Source: Jaenimonas drosophilae
Taxonomy: Eukaryota > Euglenozoa > Kinetoplastea > Trypanosomatida > Trypanosomatidae
DNA: 31,089 nucleotides
Assembly: GCA_030849065.1 (NCBI GenBank)
Contig: JASAON010001451.1
Location: 1 to 31,089 of the forward strand
Direction of reading: 5' to 3'
A model generated the notes under the pieces. The model was given only the letters and a program-made list of their open reading frames with translations, did no database searches and had not been told where the DNA came from. Numbering within the stretch: the stretch's first letter is position 1; every line of letters starts with the position of its first letter. The translations under genes and the position numbers were made by a program. Shown here piece by piece: positions 27,173 to 31,089 of the stretch.

Positions 27173-30100
27173 ATGCAAGCTGCAACGATGTCTCCTCATT
27201 CTTGTGGTTGGATTATGCTCTTCGATATGCTGCTCGGTCTTCACGTACTCAAGGTTGTGTCCGGAATTATTACGATGACGGTGGCTTCAGATTACTATTC
27301 AGGACCACAAGATCTCACGCTCTCCCTGAACTGCTACGTCACGGGTCTTCCATCAGCCTTCTCTAAAAGCGCAGGAGTCGGACTCGTATCGTACAGCATC
27401 TTCCAAGAAGCTGTTGCGAGCGGCAGGGGCTTTATTTCGTACTCCTCCTACACCACAAACCCTTCCTACATGACCATGTTTGGCCCAGCAGGCCGGCAGT
27501 TGGTGGAGGACTTTCTCTCAACTATAGGAACGACTACGTACGGCTGTTTTCCCCCCTTCTCGCAGGTTGTGACTGGGCCACTTCCCTTCACTGAGTATCG
27601 TGATCAACTGTACTGGTCGCTTCCCTCTACACTGGCTCAGACAGCTGGGTTACTCTTCTTCCTCTCACTTCGAGACCTCTACCCGTTGAAGCACATGGCT
27701 ATTATCAGTTTTTATAATGGGGCAAGTAATGTACTGACGATGGTGTCTGCCATCGGGCCAGTGTTGGGAGTTACGAAGATGCAACGCTACTCGTACAGTG
27801 CTAGTGTTCTCAACTCGATCGTGACGAACGAGATTCGTATTGAATACCAACATACGCGAGCTGATGGTGGCGCTCCTGAAGCAATTGCTAGCTTGGTTTC
27901 CACTCCAGCTCTCATTGAACACAACATCACGGTGGCTACGACTGTGGAGCTTGCCTACATGACGCAGCACATGTACATATCCAGTTCAAGTAGCGGAAAT
28001 GTGATCCCACCTAAAAACATTGTGATTTCGATGCCTATTCTTGGCATTGATTTGCTGCTGCCCAATATTTTGAGGTGCAAGGCGAAACAAATTGGTACCT
28101 AGTCCCTACCGCAGAAGGATCTCCTGATGGCTGGATGGGCAAGCGGATCTGCGCTGATGATTGCCATGAACAAGTACACTGGCGAAACGCTCAAAAACAA
28201 GGTGAATTTCTACAACAATCTTCTCGAGGCACAATTTTTGGTGAGTGATTTGTTCATTGGATCGTTTGGTTCATCTACTTGTCTGAGCTCTGCAGCAATG
28301 GGTCAAGGGGCACTGTGCCACGCAGGCGGCAACAACATGTGGTTCCATTCTTTTGCCAAGACTGGAACGTCCTTCGACACAGCTCCTCTTCGTGGAGGAT
28401 TGTTTCAGTACGGCTTGGGCATGTGTGCTATCCTCCGTGTTAACGGCGACACATATTCCACCCCAAACAAAGTGAACGAAATCGTCCATTTGCCCCGCAC
28501 TGTTCATCTGGCGGTTATGAGTCCATCCGACAATGAAACTGTATCTTCCATGTGCAGCCAAGTGCAAAGTACGTTACAGCGACTGGTGAACACGACTCTG
28601 TACTGGCTCCGCTCTAACCATGCAGTGCGGGGCTATTGTAAGCAAACAGCCATGAGAACAGCAAGTGAAGATGCCAAAGCACACGAGGAGACTTAAGTGA
28701 CAACATCGTTGATGGGTATCATTCCAGATGAAATCTTGACATCAGCTGCACAACACTTATTCTTGACTCATACCACAAACCACGCAATCTCACATATCCA
28801 AGTCTAACTGCGTGTACCTCTTTCCGACGCTGGAGCAGGAGCTATGTGTGTTGGCATACTACCTTTCCGGAGTGGTGACGGATGCATCGAATGCGTGTGG
28901 TGTTGTTCGCGGCTCTGCAACGTCGGATGCAACTGCCAGCCTTGTGAGAAACACTCTCGTGTACTTTGGGATGGATGTGTCTGCAGAATATCTACAGCAG
29001 CCTGCAGATGACCTTGGTGCCAACATTCCAGTTGGGTGTACGCACACTGTGGTGATTGGCATGACAGAGGATGATGCTTCTGGGCTGCTAGCATACCTTA
29101 AGGGCCATTCAACGGGAGTACTTCTCGTGTCATTTGATGGCGTAACAAAGCTGTACGCGTCCATCTACACATCCTTTCACGGTGAGAAATCTTCCGTGAA
29201 GGATCGGCTGGTCTTTGCAACGAACCTGCCCACGTGGACCGGGCCGACATTGTCTGCCAGTGAAGTCAGCCAGGCTGCATGACTATCCACGGTGCCGGAG
29301 TTTGTGCAAACGTTGCCACCTTCGGACCAGACCCCTGCAGCTGCTCGTGCCTTCATTGTGGCCACGCTCTACGGATCTACTGACGAGAGGTACGCGATGG
29401 GGCCAATCGGACTCACTTGCTGCCCTTTATGGCAATGCGACGGAACGGGCTGGTGGTATGACCTTTGGACCCTTCACCAGGAAATGGGGCGGGGCAGCCG
29501 AGAGCCGGATCAATTACGGAGCTCAGGGTACTGCCGTTTGGTCCTACACTAGTGTAAAGGAACCATCGGCTGAGCTGCTGGCACCGCCAAGCACACCAGC
29601 GTTCGATATCTATGCGTCTGATGCGAAGCTTCGCACCACAGTACACGAGCCTATGCTGACGGTGGATGGCCGTGCTTCTGCTTCTTGCGAGAAGAAGGAG
29701 GAGTGCGTACAGCCCCAAGCTTCATCGAGCGAGCTGACGACGGAGCACTCCACGGCGGAGAACGAGACTGGTAGTATTCTTGTGCCAGTCAATTAATCAT
29801 CAACATCATCATCCCGTAGTGGGATGACTGAGACATCATCGGAGTCATCTCCACTGTGGATTCTGGTATACATCTTGTTCGCACTTCTTGTGGGGGTTGG
29901 GCTCTATATTCTACTGCTGCTCGTGATTTGGAGTGGGGCATCGAAGCCCGTTGCTAGTTGTGTTGCATCCACGAGTTGCAGACGGTACAAACGTCACAAT
30001 CAGCAATGTTTCAACTGCGCGCGCGCCGTGACTCTGAGAGCCTCCAGAATCGTGAGCTGCAGCGCAAGGCTCGTGATTCCTCTCGTGCACCGACGCATGA

Positions 30101-30996
30101 TTCCAGTGGCTTCCTCACGGTTATGTGTGGTGGAGGAGCAATGGGGCCCTCTGTGGGTTCGTGAGGCCCCGGTGATGTCACGTGCAGTCCGGCACTATCA
30201 CCGTTGCGTACGTCATGCAATCGTTCAGCATGAGTGCTATGAGATGGAGTCCGTGGAGGGTATGTTTGTTGTGGTCTGCCCTTCGGCAAGCGTTGGCGTG
30301 CACTTTGGTTGTGATGTCATTGCTGAAGTCGCTCGATTGACGAAGAGAGATGCCGACGTCCTCGCTGCCAAGTACAAGGCTTTCGGCCACCCCTGCGAGA
30401 CAGCGAGTGGCCTGCACCTGCGTACTTCTCTGCACAGTGGTGTTGCCTCCAGGAGCGTTGACGCAGTTGGGAGAGTTCTATGGACTGGGGCCGCTGTTAC
30501 GGGCGCGGTGTGTGCCACCCACCTTGCCGGAACTGGTGGGATGATGGTTCTCACGGAAAACGCCACGCGCATGATGGAGGCTGAACATGTGGACCTCGGT
30601 GAGCATGTGAATCTGGGCAAGTACTCGTTGGGCCGTGATTCCACGGTGGAGTTGCTGCTGCTTGCCATAAAGGTGCTTTCATGTACATCTGCCCATTCCC
30701 AAAAACCAGCACAACATCGGCATGATAGCATTACTGTGGCGCTCCGATTGATGGATTTGCTTGCATGACCAGCAAAGATTGCTGCAGACATGGCGGGCGC
30801 AAGCAGTCTTGATGCTCATTACACAGATATCTGTGAGAGCGAGCGCGTTGCTGATCTTGGATGGATGTGCCATCACATCGGCAGCCTCGGTATCCCTCAA
30901 CATTCACTCCCTGTCGAACACGCCGCCTACCTTGCGCTGCGAGGCTATGATTTTTTTTTTTTTTGTGAATCTTTCACCTACTGTATTTTCTGTTAA
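27173..30996 (+). pseudogene. Broken receptor-type adenylate cyclase paralogue
   Basis: Collinear with the intact receptor cyclase but fragmented. ATG 27173 and a hydrophobic leader (MSPHSCGWIMLFDML) start module 1; GPLPFTEY and WASG align with GPYT and WISG of the intact copy, and FIGSFGSSTC with GDYGGVC. Lesions: TAG at 28100-28102; TAA at 28694-28696; a frame change near 28800; TGA at 29280-29282; a frame change near 29400; TAA at 29794-29796; two changes near 29940 and 30145; TGA at 30766-30768. A membrane helix (LVYILFALLVGVGLYILLLL) survives at about 29860-29930. In the cyclase remnant the first metal Asp aligns with Cys (30126), the second with Gly (30259), and the Asn and Arg of NxxxR are lost. 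A C-terminal piece matching the intact tail (C...G...P...AL.G) continues to about 30930. Nine lesions rule out a simple sequencing error, though some could be. Divergence from the intact copy shows it was a different subfamily member, not a recent tandem duplicate. Confidence 0.9.
30951..30964 (+). repeat. T14 homopolymer
   Basis: Fourteen T's near the end of the pseudogene's residual C-terminal frame. It could be the start of the 3' region or the polypyrimidine tract of a gene beyond the window. The remaining 93 nt of the window (30997-31089) hold nothing I can identify. Confidence 0.6.
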
Positions 30997-31089
30997 CCAC
31001 GGTATGGTGTGGATGTGAGAGGCTGTGACACCATGACACCCGTGTGGCGTCTTCCTTCTGTGATGTGACGATGCACATGCACAGTGGTG

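Noticed and set aside
29824..30768. Intact 314-aa membrane protein
   Set aside because: Homology with the receptor cyclase shows this is the 3' part of the pseudogene with its middle read out of frame.

Overview
The window looks like nuclear DNA of a kinetoplastid protist, most likely a free-living bodonid such as Bodo saltans. The reasons: all supported protein genes lie on one strand in a head-to-tail array without visible introns; genes are preceded by polypyrimidine tracts ending in AG, as expected for spliced-leader trans-splicing; and the best-recognised gene is a receptor-type class III nucleotide cyclase of the ESAG4/GRESAG4 architecture (signal peptide, two ectodomain modules, one membrane helix, one cytosolic cyclase domain). 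The species assignment is inference.

Left part (1-19227): seven plus-strand genes, none matching a family I can name. Four are long, disordered, low-complexity proteins rich in Ser, Asp, His and Asn (795-1889, 4262-6184, 8276-9781, 11996-13744). One is a large coiled-coil protein (14867-17131). One is another low-complexity protein with alternating Arg and Asp blocks (17347-18636). The last is a small protein with a C-terminal membrane anchor (18883-19227). The first genes are separated by unusually long T- and GT-rich spacers of about 2 kb. The strand bias of the spacers differs from that of the coding regions, which helps place gene edges.

Middle (19228-24528): the intact receptor cyclase gene (19967-23812) is followed by two tRNA genes on the opposite strand, tRNA-Glu(CTC) and tRNA-Gly(GCC), each with a T-run terminator. 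The cyclase domain keeps the fold-level motifs but has substitutions at most positions that bind metal or nucleotide, so it may be catalytically weak or dead.

Right part (24527-31089): a sharply different GC-rich island with long C-tracts changing to long G-tracts, then about 1.5 kb with no recognisable gene, then a second receptor-cyclase gene (27173-30996). This copy is a pseudogene with several in-frame stops and frameshifts. Its residual cyclase domain has also lost the catalytic residues. The tRNA pair plus the C-tract/G-tract switch could mark the edge of a polycistronic transcription unit, or the homopolymers could be partly an assembly artefact.
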